From Firmicutes bacterium HGW-Firmicutes-15 (lineage in GTDB: Bacteria; Bacillota; Syntrophomonadia; Syntrophomonadales; Syntrophomonadaceae): a DNA stretch of 64,000 bases. The stretch's first letter is position 1. Every line of letters starts with the position of its first letter. Location of the stretch: NCBI GenBank assembly GCA_002840245.1, contig PHAA01000026.1, positions 24,371-88,370 of the forward strand, written 5' to 3'. The notes under the pieces are model-generated. The model ran no database searches. It worked only from the letters and a program-made list of their open reading frames with translations, and was not told where the DNA came from. This document shows, piece by piece, positions 45,498-55,700 of the stretch. Position numbers and translations under genes: made by a program.

Positions 45498-45764
45498 ATG
45501 AATAATCAGATACAGCCTAGACTTATGTGGATTACTGTTCTAGCACAATTTGTAATCCTGCTTTTATTTGGTATTAAAGGCCAGTTTTTAACATATTTAT
45601 TTGCGTTAGTGGTTGGGTGGTTTATTTTATATAAACTGACGAAAGGTCAGAGTAAGTTATCATTTAAAGGCCTATTTGATGCATTCCGTGTTAGTGCCCT
45701 TTCAGGTTTTTTTGCATTTATGGTTTGGCGCATTTTGTTAAATATAATAAATATTATTAGATGA
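45498..45764 (+). CDS. Small membrane protein
   Basis: An 88-residue protein with two or three hydrophobic helices (WITVLAQFVILLLFGI, FLTYLFALVVGWFILY and a weaker one near the end), separated by a basic loop KLTKGQSKLSFKGL. No family recognised. GGAGGATATT precedes the ATG. It lies 75 bases before a diguanylate cyclase gene and may be co-transcribed with it. Confidence 0.65.
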   Translation: MNNQIQPRLMWITVLAQFVILLLFGIKGQFLTYLFALVVGWFILYKLTKGQSKLSFKGLFDAFRVSALSGFFAFMVWRILLNIINIIR

Positions 45765-45839
45765 AATAAAGATATCTGCTGAAAGCTTTCCAATCAGAAA
45801 TAATTCGCGGTGATATAGAAATGTACGAGGATAAAAGCA

Positions 45840-47066
45840 ATGAATAAAAGTACGAAGACCTTACTGTCTCTTAGCTTGCCAAGCCTTTTAATAATATTGT
45901 CTTGCCTGTTTTTAACAAGAATAAGCAGCATGTCCGTTTTAATAATTGGAATGATTCCTTTTTTGCCCTATATACTTTTACTGATAGCTGGCGTTCTGGC
46001 CTATCGTTTTAACCAGAGCAAGATCTTCTATCTGGCCCTGGTCTTTATTTTAATTCAATTCACTACGGAAGCAATCATCTATCAGAGACATCACTATGAT
46101 AGCACTCAAATGAATTCGATCTATTCAGTTATTGGCATTCTGGTACCACTTAACATATTTATTTATTGCTTCTTAAAAGAAAGAGGTATATTCAGCCAGT
46201 GGGGCTTTTTGAAACTGATTTCTATTATTGGGCAATTTCTCGGCGCAATCTGGATCGTAAGTTCTGACAAGCTGGCTATCCTGAATATATTAAACGTCCA
46301 GCTTCTTCCATGGACTTTTGACTTTCTGCATGGGATAGCGCAACTTAGCTTGATAGTGTTTTGCCTGAGCATCATTTCCATCTTGCTGCTGATGCAAATA
46401 AATAACTGTTACTTTAGTGCGACTGCTATTGGAATCTTATTTAGTGTTGCACTGCTTATTTATTTTCGGGATACACCTCTGGCTGGACCTATCTTTATGA
46501 GCAGCACCGGTCTTATGATGATAATCTGCATCATTCAAAACACCTATAGTATGGCTTATCTGGACGAGTTAACCGAAATTCCAGGCCGTCGAGCTCTGCG
46601 CGAAGAAATGATGAAACTCAGCGGAAATTATGTTATGGCAATGGTGGATATCGACTTTTTTAAAAAGTTTAATGATAAATATGGTCATAATGTAGGTGAT
46701 GAAGTTTTAAGAATGGTAGCATCGAAATTAGTCCAGGTTACAGGGGGGGGGAAAGCCTTCCGTTATGGTGGGGAAGAGTTTGTTATTGTTTTTTCCGGAA
46801 AAAAACTGGCCGATGTTTTGCCACATCTCGAAAAACTGCGTGAGAATATTGCGAAGGCAGACTTTTCTATCAGAGGTAAGGATCGCCCCAAAATGAAAAC
46901 CGAAAAAATCAAATTAGCTCAGCCGACAAAAAGGACTTCTGTCACAGTAAGTATCGGTGCAGCAGAGAAAAGCAACGCGTATGGAAAAGCCCAGGAGGTC
47001 TTGACAGCAGCTGATAAGGCGCTTTATCGGGCCAAGAAAAATGGTAGAAACCGCGTGTGCAAATAA
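45840..47066 (+). CDS. Membrane diguanylate cyclase (GGDEF)
   Basis: A 408-residue protein. Residues 1-235 form about seven or eight transmembrane helices (a membrane sensor of unknown ligand); residues 240-405 are a GGDEF domain with active-site motif RYGGEEF at 308-314, metal residues in VDIDFFKKFNDKYGHNVGDE and final SIGAAEK/ALYRAKKNGRNRV. The domain carries the extended loop RGKDRPKMKTEKIK seen in a known subgroup. It should make cyclic di-GMP. No RxxD inhibitory site is seen at the usual place. A nine-G tract lies in codons just before the active site. Confidence 0.9.
   Translation: MNKSTKTLLSLSLPSLLIILSCLFLTRISSMSVLIIGMIPFLPYILLLIAGVLAYRFNQSKIFYLALVFILIQFTTEAIIYQRHHYDSTQMNSIYSVIGILVPLNIFIYCFLKERGIFSQWGFLKLISIIGQFLGAIWIVSSDKLAILNILNVQLLPWTFDFLHGIAQLSLIVFCLSIISILLLMQINNCYFSATAIGILFSVALLIYFRDTPLAGPIFMSSTGLMMIICIIQNTYSMAYLDELTEIPGRRALREEMMKLSGNYVMAMVDIDFFKKFNDKYGHNVGDEVLRMVASKLVQVTGGGKAFRYGGEEFVIVFSGKKLADVLPHLEKLRENIAKADFSIRGKDRPKMKTEKIKLAQPTKRTSVTVSIGAAEKSNAYGKAQEVLTAADKALYRAKKNGRNRVCK
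46743..46751 (+). repeat. Nine-base poly-G tract inside the GGDEF domain
   Basis: Nine consecutive G residues encode three glycines (VTGGGKAF) ten bases before the RYGGEEF codons. A one-base slip would remove the active site, so the tract could act as an on/off switch. Confidence 0.7.
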
Positions 47067-47280
47067 ATGCATGATCGAACATTATCTGTTTTCACAGTTA
47101 TGTTAGATCTGCCATCGCTATAATTTAAGTAAACAAAGAAAATAAAGAAATAAAAAGAAATTAAAGTTATTAAAGGAATAAAAAAATATTTATGGGAAAA
47201 TAAAGGAAAAGATGTTATTCGCCTCGAAACATTAATAAATAATAGATTTCTTATTTATTTTTGTTTTAAGGAGGTATTAT

Positions 47281-48756
47281 ATGGCAACATCACTTTAAAA
47301 TCTCACCAACAAACTTCAACAACTCTACGAGTCAGGGGTAGTTATAAACCCATGGTTGGCAGGTATAGACAGTTCCAGCCGTTTTAACCAGGGTATTTTT
47401 GAACGATTTGATTTAGAGGCTCGTGAATACTCAAGAATTCATTGGACGGATTCAGAAAAAGATCAATATTTTGATACTATACCTGTTCCGCAGTCATTTC
47501 CACATATTGCTCTTTATGAAACCTTCGCTTCAACCGCAGTCTTTATGGCACATGAAGAAACCGGCAACTTAATCGTCGACGAAAAAATAGCCCTTGAGGC
47601 TATTGATAGGGTGAAGAATTTTTGCAATACGCAAGGATTGGGTAGTTTGGTTTACGTATACCGACTCTTAACTGCTTACGACAATCTCAACGCCATAAAC
47701 TATTTTGGCTGCATTCCAGAACAAGAATTTCTAAGGGGCAGTTGGCATCGCCCATGGGTAAAATATAGTTTGAGTGATGACATTATGATGGGAGAATTAT
47801 TTAATGTCCTTCAAGTTGTAATTCGAGATGATCAACGGTATGTTGAATTAACCCCCAAAGGAATTGATTTTCTTCCGGATTTGCATCGGGCTTTGGACGA
47901 GTCTGGCCATTTTTCACACCGGATAAGATTCCTTCACATGTCTCAATTTAATCTATTTGATGATTACGAAAAACTTGCTGAGTATATATGGCCCCAAGCC
48001 ATGCCTTTTCGAAAACACTTAATTAATTATGCGTGCATAAAACCAGGGATGAAAGTTCTTGAATTGGGTTGTGGCAGTGGACTTCTTAGCTTCGAAGCGG
48101 GTTTGGCAGATTGTATAGGACCCGAAGGCAGTTTAATAAGTATGGATCCATCTGCTGGAATGATTAAACGTTCCATGGCCAAACCTAAAGCTAAAGAAAA
48201 AAACTGGGTAGAATTTCGGATTGGTCCAGCGGAGGATTTACCGTTTGCAGACAATAGTTTCGATGCGGTATTAGGCTGTGCGTTTTTACATTTCACAGAT
48301 CGGGATTTGGCATTAAAGGAAATGAGCAGAGTAACACGTACAGGTGGTATAGTGGCGTCCTGTCACCCATTGGTCTATAACTTTGGTAATCTCCCCTTCT
48401 TTTCCGAATGGTTTGCCCCTATTTTCCAATTATCGGCAAAACGTAATGAAAAGCCAAAGAGTTTTATGTTCAGTTCGGAGGAAGGACTAGCGTCTTTTTC
48501 AAATGCTGGATTAACTCAAATTGAAAGCCAGGAGGCTCCTTTTTCTACGGTGTTTCACGACCCGGATAAAGCCGTAAAGCACTTTATACACGGAGTGGGA
48601 TTATTTCAAGAAGAATTAGCGGATCTTCCCTGGAAAGCCCGTCAGGACATTATGGAAAATTTACTGGAACGGGGAATAGATGTTTGCAACAAATATTCAC
48701 TGGAAGAACTCGTTGTATATTGGCCATCACAATTTGTTAGGGGTATTGTTCCTTAG
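47281..48756 (+). pseudogene. SAM-dependent methyltransferase gene interrupted by an early TAA
   Basis: An AAGGAGG ribosome site and ATG at 47281 open a frame that reads MATSL, then TAA at 47296-47298, then continues in the same frame with protein-like sequence (NLTNKLQQLYESGVVINPWL) into the long open part from about 47356 to 48756. The product is a class I methyltransferase: a 220-residue N-terminal helical domain, then motif I VLELGCGSGLLSFEAG, MDPSAGMIKRSM and PAEDLPFADNSFDAVLG. Apart from the single stop the gene is intact. Either it is freshly inactivated, or translation restarts at a poorly placed TTG at 47356, or the base is a sequence error. Confidence 0.72.
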
Positions 48757-48919
48757 AAGGAAATATTATCTCGATGTCGAGGAAAAGTACGACTTCTAAC
48801 GAAGTAATTCCTTGATGTGCAAAATATGGGAAAAACATGTTATAATGTTCACGTGGGTTGTTGTTTGCGGTCTGCTGGAAGAGCACCCATGAAGAAACCA
48901 AAATGAGGGAGAGAAAAAT

Positions 48920-49465
48920 TTGACCAATTTTAAAGAGATGATGAATCCGATTGAACTCACCAAACACAATACTCAGATCATGAACGGGTTTATGGACAAA
49001 GTCTGGGAAGTTTACGATGCCCAACGCGAAGGTATCAACCAGTTTAACCAGAAGATGTATGACATGATGGAACAGACCATTTCAGCGGCCAAAACCCAGA
49101 GCGAAACGATTACTTCGAAAATGGATCTGAACAATGATAAACCCTTTAAGTTGATTGATCAGATGGTGGATCATACTAAAGCAACGCAGGAATCCATCAT
49201 GAATTTGTCCGATCAGTGTATGAGGCAAATCAAAAAAAATATGTATAAGACGATAGAGAACCCGACAGGGGTTTTTGATTCGATGAGTAATACCCTGTCC
49301 TCCAATCCTGCAGTCAAGAGCTGCATGGATCTTGCTAAACGGGTAGAAGGCTTTTCCAAGATGCCCTGGATGAACCTGGGCGGAGATGTTTTCAGTGCAT
49401 CTGCCGATTCAGCCGATAAAGCAACGGCGGCAGATGCATCAGTGGTTAAGAAAAAAGCTATCTAA
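48920..49465 (+). CDS. Phasin-like protein
   Basis: A 181-residue, mostly helical protein with coiled-coil heptads (VYDAQREGINQFNQKMYDMM, then TISAAKTQSETITSKM) and a low-complexity alanine/serine tail ending in KKKAI. The pattern resembles phasins, which coat polyhydroxyalkanoate granules; beta-oxidising syntrophs of this kind are known to store polyhydroxybutyrate. The start is a TTG after GAGGGAGAG. No PHA synthase is in the window. A simple helical surface protein is the main alternative. Confidence 0.6.
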   Translation: MTNFKEMMNPIELTKHNTQIMNGFMDKVWEVYDAQREGINQFNQKMYDMMEQTISAAKTQSETITSKMDLNNDKPFKLIDQMVDHTKATQESIMNLSDQCMRQIKKNMYKTIENPTGVFDSMSNTLSSNPAVKSCMDLAKRVEGFSKMPWMNLGGDVFSASADSADKATAADASVVKKKAI

Positions 49466-49493
49466 TAATAAACTCAAGCATATAGTGCAATCA

Positions 49494-49529
49494 CAAAGGA
49501 GCTGATGTCAAACCAGCTCCTTTGTTTTG
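49494..49529 (+). terminator. Terminator of the phasin-like gene
   Basis: CAAAGGAGCTG (49494-49504) and CAGCTCCTTTG (49514-49524) form a perfect 11-bp stem followed by TTTTG. Confidence 0.85.
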
Positions 49530-49607
49530 TTGAGACTTTACCCATAACTTTCCCATAGATTGAAGCATATCCTTGCCATTTGCATAATGAGAAATGCCTG
49601 TAATATG

Positions 49608-49638
49608 AACAATCCAATTTAAAGGATTGTTTTTTTTA
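49608..49638 (+). terminator. Second terminator downstream of the phasin-like gene
   Basis: AACAATCC and GGATTGTT form an 8-bp stem followed by seven T residues. Eighty bases separate it from the first terminator; those bases could encode a short transcript. The rest of 49639-49923 is AT-rich with no clear gene. Confidence 0.75.
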
Positions 49639-49923
49639 TACCATAATATTGCTACAAGTGCTTATAGTAAGCTTAAGCGTGCCAATAGTATTTCATTTTC
49701 ATTGGAACTAATTAATAATGAACCTGACTCACCCAAACTACAGAAATAATATCTTAAAATATTGGCCTAAATATGTATGTAATTCAGAATCTATTCGCTA
49801 AAGAGCTTTTTTGCCATTAAGAATATAGCATTGGGGAACAGGCTTTTATATAACAAATAATGAGGTATAATGAACAAATAAGGCAAAATTTAACCCATAT
49901 AGAAAATATGAGGGGGTTGGTTA

Positions 49924-52410
49924 ATGTCGAAAGCAAAACAATACAACCCTAGAAGCCTATATTTTCCCGAGCGAATAACGGGAACCATGGACGGAATCTT
50001 TGACTATCCCCTTACTATCGTCGAAGCACCCATGGGCTATGGGAAGACCACTGCAGTTAGGGAGCATCTGAACCAAGCCGGGGTTAATTTACTATGGCTA
50101 AGGGTTTATGACGGTTCGACCAGCAGTTTTTGGAATGGCTTTGCTCAGCTATTCCGTGAATTGGATGATGACCGCACCCAGAGCCTGTTATGCCTGGGGT
50201 TTCCTGAAGACGTCATATCGGCTCAGGAAGCATTGAAGCTTATTGGGGATATTGAACTGCCGGGCCCAGCCATCCTGGTAATAGATGATTACCACATGAT
50301 CGATAGTCCGGCCGTCAACAGCTTTATTGAGCTTTTGGTTGAAAATGAAATAGATAATCTGCATATCGTCTTATCCACGCGTTACACGACCATTCAAAAG
50401 CTGGCGGAATTAAAACTAAAAGGCTATTTGCATCATATCAGCAAAGAAACCCTTGAGCTTGTACCGCAGGAAATCGCCGGATATTATCATGCGTGCGGAA
50501 TAAAGCTTAAGAGCAGCGAAGCAGACCAGCTGTATGCCCTGACCGAGGGCTGGATAAGCGCGCTGTACCTGCTGATGTTGGAATACATAGCTGAAGGCAG
50601 ATATACGTCGGCGAAAAACATCTATACGCTGATGGAAAAAGCGATATATGATCCGCTGTCTGATGAAATTAAAGAGTTTGTCATCACCATGTGCATTTTT
50701 GAAAACTTTACCCATGAACAGGCGGTTCACATGTGGGGCACAGAAGACACCGGTATGCTGCTCGATGGTATCACCAATAAAAACGCTTTTGTAAATTATG
50801 ACGACCGGCTAAAAACCTATCATATGCACAAAATCTTCACCGGGTTCCTGCAAGGGGAACTGGAGAAAAAAGATATACGTTTCAAACAGGATCTGAATCA
50901 AAAAGCGGCGCGGTGGCACCTGAAAAACGGTGACTACTTTGATGCCATACATTATTTTTATGAGTGCGGGAATTTTGACAATATCCTTACTACTCTGGAA
51001 GATGGCAGGCTTACCTTTTCCTACGAAAAAGAGGACTATCTCATGAAATATATGGAGGAATGTCCTAGGGAGGTTAAGGCCCGGCATCCTTTTGGTTTTC
51101 TAAAATATGCGCTTTACTTGTTTTCATATAATGAACTTGCTTTATTCGGCAAGGCGTGTGAAGAATTCAGCAGCATGATTGAAACGGATAGTAGCTTGAA
51201 TGACGGCTTAAAAAGACGGCTTATAGGAGAATATGAGCTTTTGATAAGCTTTACGGCATATAACGATCTTCCCAAGATGTCCCAGCACCACCGCAAAGCT
51301 TTTGAACTGTTAACGGGGCCTGGTGTGCTCCTAAATACCCGCAGCGTTTGGACATTTGGATCTACTTCCGTATTATATCTGTATTATAGGGAAAGCGGCA
51401 GGCTTAAAGAGCATGTCAGGGAATTGGAAGAAGCTCTGATTTACTATACCCCATTGACAAACGGTCAAGGCGGCGGTGCGGATTATGTCATGGAGGCTGA
51501 AAGGCAATTTTTTTCCGGTGATTTTGTAAACGCCGAGATTTTGGGGCACAAGTCCGTATACCAGGCTCAGTCCAAAATGCAGCCGGGAACTGTAATCTGT
51601 GCCATGTTTGTGCAAATACGCCTTGCTTTATTCAAAGGCGACTTTTCCGACATGCTGGATATATTACAGAAAATGCGCGTGGACATAATAAGCGGGAGAC
51701 AATACATGCTTATTCATACAGTAGATATGTGCGAGGGATATATCTACTCTCTCCTGAATCAAACAGACAAAATACCCCAATGGATAGCGACCGGCAGTAT
51801 CAGCAGCAGTCGTCTGATGTTTCCCGCTTTTGGCACGTTTAACATTGTATTTGGCAGGACGCTGTTAATCAATGGCGAATACTTGAAACTGATCGGCAGC
51901 GCCGACTATTTTATTAGTATAGCTTCCGTTTTCCCCAATCTGCTCGGACAGATTTACACCCACATATACCTGGCCGCGGCCAGAAGGCAGATATTCGCGG
52001 AGGACGATGCCATATCCAACCTGGAGCAAGCCCTGGCGATAGCCATGCCGGACCGGGTGTATATGCCCTTTGTGGAGAATTGCGACTATATTGAACCGCT
52101 CTTGATAAGGTTGGCCGGAGAGGGCCACTACAGGGAGGACATTGCCCGGATATTGACCTTATATGAGACCTATCGCCAGTCCAAAGAACAAATCATCCGG
52201 GAATATTTCACGGAGGAAAAGCCCTGGCTTACCGACCGGGAAATCGAAATAGCCCGCCTGGCTGCAGAGGGTTATACCAATGCCGAGATAGGAAAACAGC
52301 TATACATATCGGCCAATACCGTAAAGATGGCATTAAAAAGCATCTATGCGAAGCTTTCCATCAATAGCCGAAGTCTGTTGCAGCAATATTTGAATGACCT
52401 CGACCGGTAA
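49924..52410 (+). CDS. LuxR/MalT-type ATP-dependent transcriptional regulator
   Basis: An 828-residue STAND regulator. An N-terminal ATPase domain has Walker A EAPMGYGKTTAV near residue 37 and a Walker B-like PAILVIDDYH; a long middle of helical TPR-like repeats follows; the C-terminal LuxR helix-turn-helix begins LTDREIEIARLAAEGYTNAE near residue 768. Such proteins oligomerise on binding a ligand and activate transcription. GAGGGGG precedes the ATG. It is directly upstream of the DUF2442 and S-layer genes and may control them. Confidence 0.88.
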   Translation: MSKAKQYNPRSLYFPERITGTMDGIFDYPLTIVEAPMGYGKTTAVREHLNQAGVNLLWLRVYDGSTSSFWNGFAQLFRELDDDRTQSLLCLGFPEDVISAQEALKLIGDIELPGPAILVIDDYHMIDSPAVNSFIELLVENEIDNLHIVLSTRYTTIQKLAELKLKGYLHHISKETLELVPQEIAGYYHACGIKLKSSEADQLYALTEGWISALYLLMLEYIAEGRYTSAKNIYTLMEKAIYDPLSDEIKEFVITMCIFENFTHEQAVHMWGTEDTGMLLDGITNKNAFVNYDDRLKTYHMHKIFTGFLQGELEKKDIRFKQDLNQKAARWHLKNGDYFDAIHYFYECGNFDNILTTLEDGRLTFSYEKEDYLMKYMEECPREVKARHPFGFLKYALYLFSYNELALFGKACEEFSSMIETDSSLNDGLKRRLIGEYELLISFTAYNDLPKMSQHHRKAFELLTGPGVLLNTRSVWTFGSTSVLYLYYRESGRLKEHVRELEEALIYYTPLTNGQGGGADYVMEAERQFFSGDFVNAEILGHKSVYQAQSKMQPGTVICAMFVQIRLALFKGDFSDMLDILQKMRVDIISGRQYMLIHTVDMCEGYIYSLLNQTDKIPQWIATGSISSSRLMFPAFGTFNIVFGRTLLINGEYLKLIGSADYFISIASVFPNLLGQIYTHIYLAAARRQIFAEDDAISNLEQALAIAMPDRVYMPFVENCDYIEPLLIRLAGEGHYREDIARILTLYETYRQSKEQIIREYFTEEKPWLTDREIEIARLAAEGYTNAEIGKQLYISANTVKMALKSIYAKLSINSRSLLQQYLNDLDR

Positions 52411-52452
52411 AAAAGCCTTATAAAACTACCCGGTGGGTAGTATCCTGTCAAA

Positions 52453-52488
52453 AAAATCCACTATACCATTTAGGTATGGTGGATTTTT
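52453..52488 (+). terminator. Terminator of the LuxR regulator gene
   Basis: AAAATCCACTATACC pairs with GGTATGGTGGATTTT across a short loop and carries a T-run. Confidence 0.8.
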
Positions 52489-52534
52489 GATGTTTATGGA
52501 GGGCAAAGAACATTATTTATGCGGAGGTGCGTTC

Positions 52535-52765
52535 ATGAGTGCAATAACCAGTGTCATACCCAGGGAGGACTATCGCCTGGAGGTGCTGATGGAAAACGGC
52601 AGCAGCGTCATACTGAATCTGGCGGACCGGCTCAACACAGTGCGTTTTGGCATGCTGGCCGACCAGGAGTATTTTCAGCGTGTTATCACCGACGGTACGG
52701 TTGTAAGGTGGGGCAACCTGCTCGAAATATCAGCCAGCGAGATTTTTCAACTGGCGCAAAAGTAG
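52535..52765 (+). CDS. DUF2442 family protein
   Basis: A 76-residue protein with the DUF2442 pattern: VIPREDYRLEVLMENGSSVILNL, then FGMLADQEYFQRVITDGTVVRWGNLLEIS. Function unknown; family members often sit beside small toxin or DUF4160 genes, absent here. ATG 52535 is used because GGAGGTG lies 5 bases before it, while longer frames overlap the terminator. It is 18 bases upstream of the S-layer gene and may share its transcript. Confidence 0.78.
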   Translation: MSAITSVIPREDYRLEVLMENGSSVILNLADRLNTVRFGMLADQEYFQRVITDGTVVRWGNLLEISASEIFQLAQK

Positions 52766-52783
52766 CAAGAAAGGCGGGAGTAT

Positions 52784-55700
52784 ATGAAAACCATTCGTAT
52801 TGGCCAAAAGGTACCCTGGTATGAAATTATTCTTATCATGATTTGTTGTAGTATATTTTTGTTCAAACTTAACCCTGTGCAGGCAGCCTCAACAGCAGTC
52901 TCGGAGAAAGTTCCGGCAGCTGTCAAATCTCAGTTTTCCGATGTACCTTCTAACGATCCCAATGCTCTATACATAAACTTTCTGGCTGGACGCGGCATCG
53001 TCAAAGGCTATCGCGATGGAGGTTTTCATCCCGGTGAGGGAATGACCCGGGCCCAGGCCGCAGTAATTTTAGTAAAGGCGGCCGGACTAGAGACCCCAGC
53101 AGTAAACGAGATCGGATTTCCCGACGTAAATGCTGATCATTGGGCGGCAGTCAACATAGCGGCAGCAACCAAAGCCGGCTACCTAAAGGGATTTCCCGAC
53201 GGAAGCTTTAAACCCGATGATATATTAACCCGGGCACAGGGAATAGCACTAATAATGAGATTATCCACCCAAAAAGAACGGCCTCCCCTTCCTGCACTTA
53301 AAGATATCGATCAAAGCCACTGGGCGGCCGGAGAAATGGCAGTAGCACTGGCTACAGAAATGATAGGGTTGTCAGCAGATGGCAAGAAAGTATACCCCGA
53401 TGCAGTGATGAAGCGAGGAAACCTTGCCCGGGCATTAGGAACCCTGTTGACCAAGGATCCTGGGCTCTACACAGTCAGCCTGGAAGGAACCATAAAAGAT
53501 GTTAAAGGCGATATTAAACTTACCCGACAAGGAACAACTACCCCCCTTCAGAACGATAACACCATATTATTAGGAGACACCATTAAAACAGGAACCAACG
53601 CCAGTGCCAGCATATTCTATCCAGATGGCAGCAGCGTACTCATAAAAGAAAATACCGAGATAAACATAAAAGAATCCATCGGCAGAGCTTATATAAAAAT
53701 GGACGGTTCCAGCGGAACCTCAGTAGAGAATGTCGACATAGACCTGAAAAAAGGGACAGTATTTGGAGCCCTGGCAAGCAAACATGAATCCACCGAAAAG
53801 CAATCGGCCCGAGCCAACTTTCCCTTGCTGGCATCACTTGACAGCAGGCAGTTTATTGCTGACAACCAGGCAGGCCAATCCCCTTGGTACCAGACAGCAC
53901 AGGTTAAGCAGGTAAGAATGAAAGTGGACATGCCATGGGGAGTGGCCGCAGTAAGGGGAACGTTTATATCAGTAATCGTAAACCCGGACGGGACTTGTAA
54001 GGTAAGCTGTCTAACCGGAGATGCTGAAGTAAGCGGCAAAATTGGAAATGCAGTACCTCTGACCGGAGGTAAAAGCAGTGGAATTGGTCAGGGAGGAACC
54101 GCCGGAACGTCTGGCCCAATGAATGCGGAGGATATAAAGGGATTTGGCGATGTTCAGGGCTGGGTAATTAATACCGCCATGCAAATGGACATAAATAAGG
54201 AAGCTGCACCACCTCCGCCAGCGCCAGCGGAGATATTATTGGAAATACCTGATAAACCCTTATCCGAGGAAAAACAAGCCGAACAAGTAACTAACATGCT
54301 GAATGTGGTGCTAAAAGGCATGGAATTAAGTGGAATAAAGCTTACTGATGAAGTTAAAAATGATCTAGAGAAGCAACTGAAGGAACTGGGGCAAAAGCTG
54401 AGTAAAGAGGCACAGGAAGCCCTGGATAAGCTGGGCACTCAACAGCAAAACTCTTCAAACGGTAATTCGGGCGGAGATACTGCAGCAGCAGATCCGGAAG
54501 TAACCGACATTAGCTTAACTGCTACAGGGGGCTTGCAAGCAGGCAATGCCAATGTAGCCGCCAATGCCGAAATTGGGACATTGTCAGCAACAGGCGGGAC
54601 AGCAGCATTTACTTTCGAATTAGTGGAAGATACCGTGACACCGGCAAATAGTGCAGACAATGAGTTGTTTGCAATAGCCGCCGGCAAGTTGAAGGTAGCA
54701 GGCAGTGCATTGGCAACTGCAAAAGACTACAAAGTTACCGTAAAAGTTACCGACAGCAAGGGCAAGACATTTGCCAAAGGCTTTACGCTAACAGTGGCAG
54801 CAGCAGATCCAGCAATAGTATATGATGCAAATAACAATGTATACAAGCTCACAAATGTATCGACTGCAATGGACTATTCAGTGGATAGTGGAGCCAATTG
54901 GGAAAACTGTTTAGAAGCAACTATAGTCCTGGAAGCTGTAGTAGAGGATGGGACGGAACTACGAGTCAGTCCGGTGGAAAATCATGATACTTATACCATT
55001 GTCGGCAACTTCCATGAAGGAATACTAAACGAAAGGACAGAAGGTTATTACCTGAATGCGGCCAAACAATCGCTGTCATTAAATAGTCAGTTGTTTGATG
55101 AAACAGGTTATGAAGCAGTAGTTTGTAATGGGGGAGTAGCTGGAACTGTTGAACAGTATACTTCAGATGGGGGGCAACTGGATAAACCCATAATTGGCGG
55201 CACTGCACTGACCACAGGAAGTACACCATACGTAACTTTCTATAATGCTGTAAGCAAAGATTATTATCTGCCTGTAATGGCATCTCCCATTCCGGAAAAG
55301 CCGGTAAATGGCGTTGAAGTTGATGGTAATGTCGGAGTTTTAGCCCATTTGGATAAGGTTATGGTAGGGAATACTGGAGGTACTTTGAATGGCGATTATG
55401 CTGTTATTTGGCGTGTCGGCGGCAGCCAAGAGATCATTGACTTTCCTACTAATGGCAACATCGAGCACACTGTAACATTTGGTGCAGGTAATATGGGAAC
55501 ACTTGCGGCTGGAGATCAGATTGGGGTAGCTATCCAGGATGGAGTAAGTGGAAATATTTCCGAGGGTATGCCAATTGTTACGGTCGCGGCAGCACCTGAC
55601 ATTGCCAAGCTTGGTATCAAAAAAGATACTGGTTCTAGTGATTATGAATTAGCAGATGCTTCTGCTTTAAGCCTTGTTGCTACCGACAGCAAACTATATC

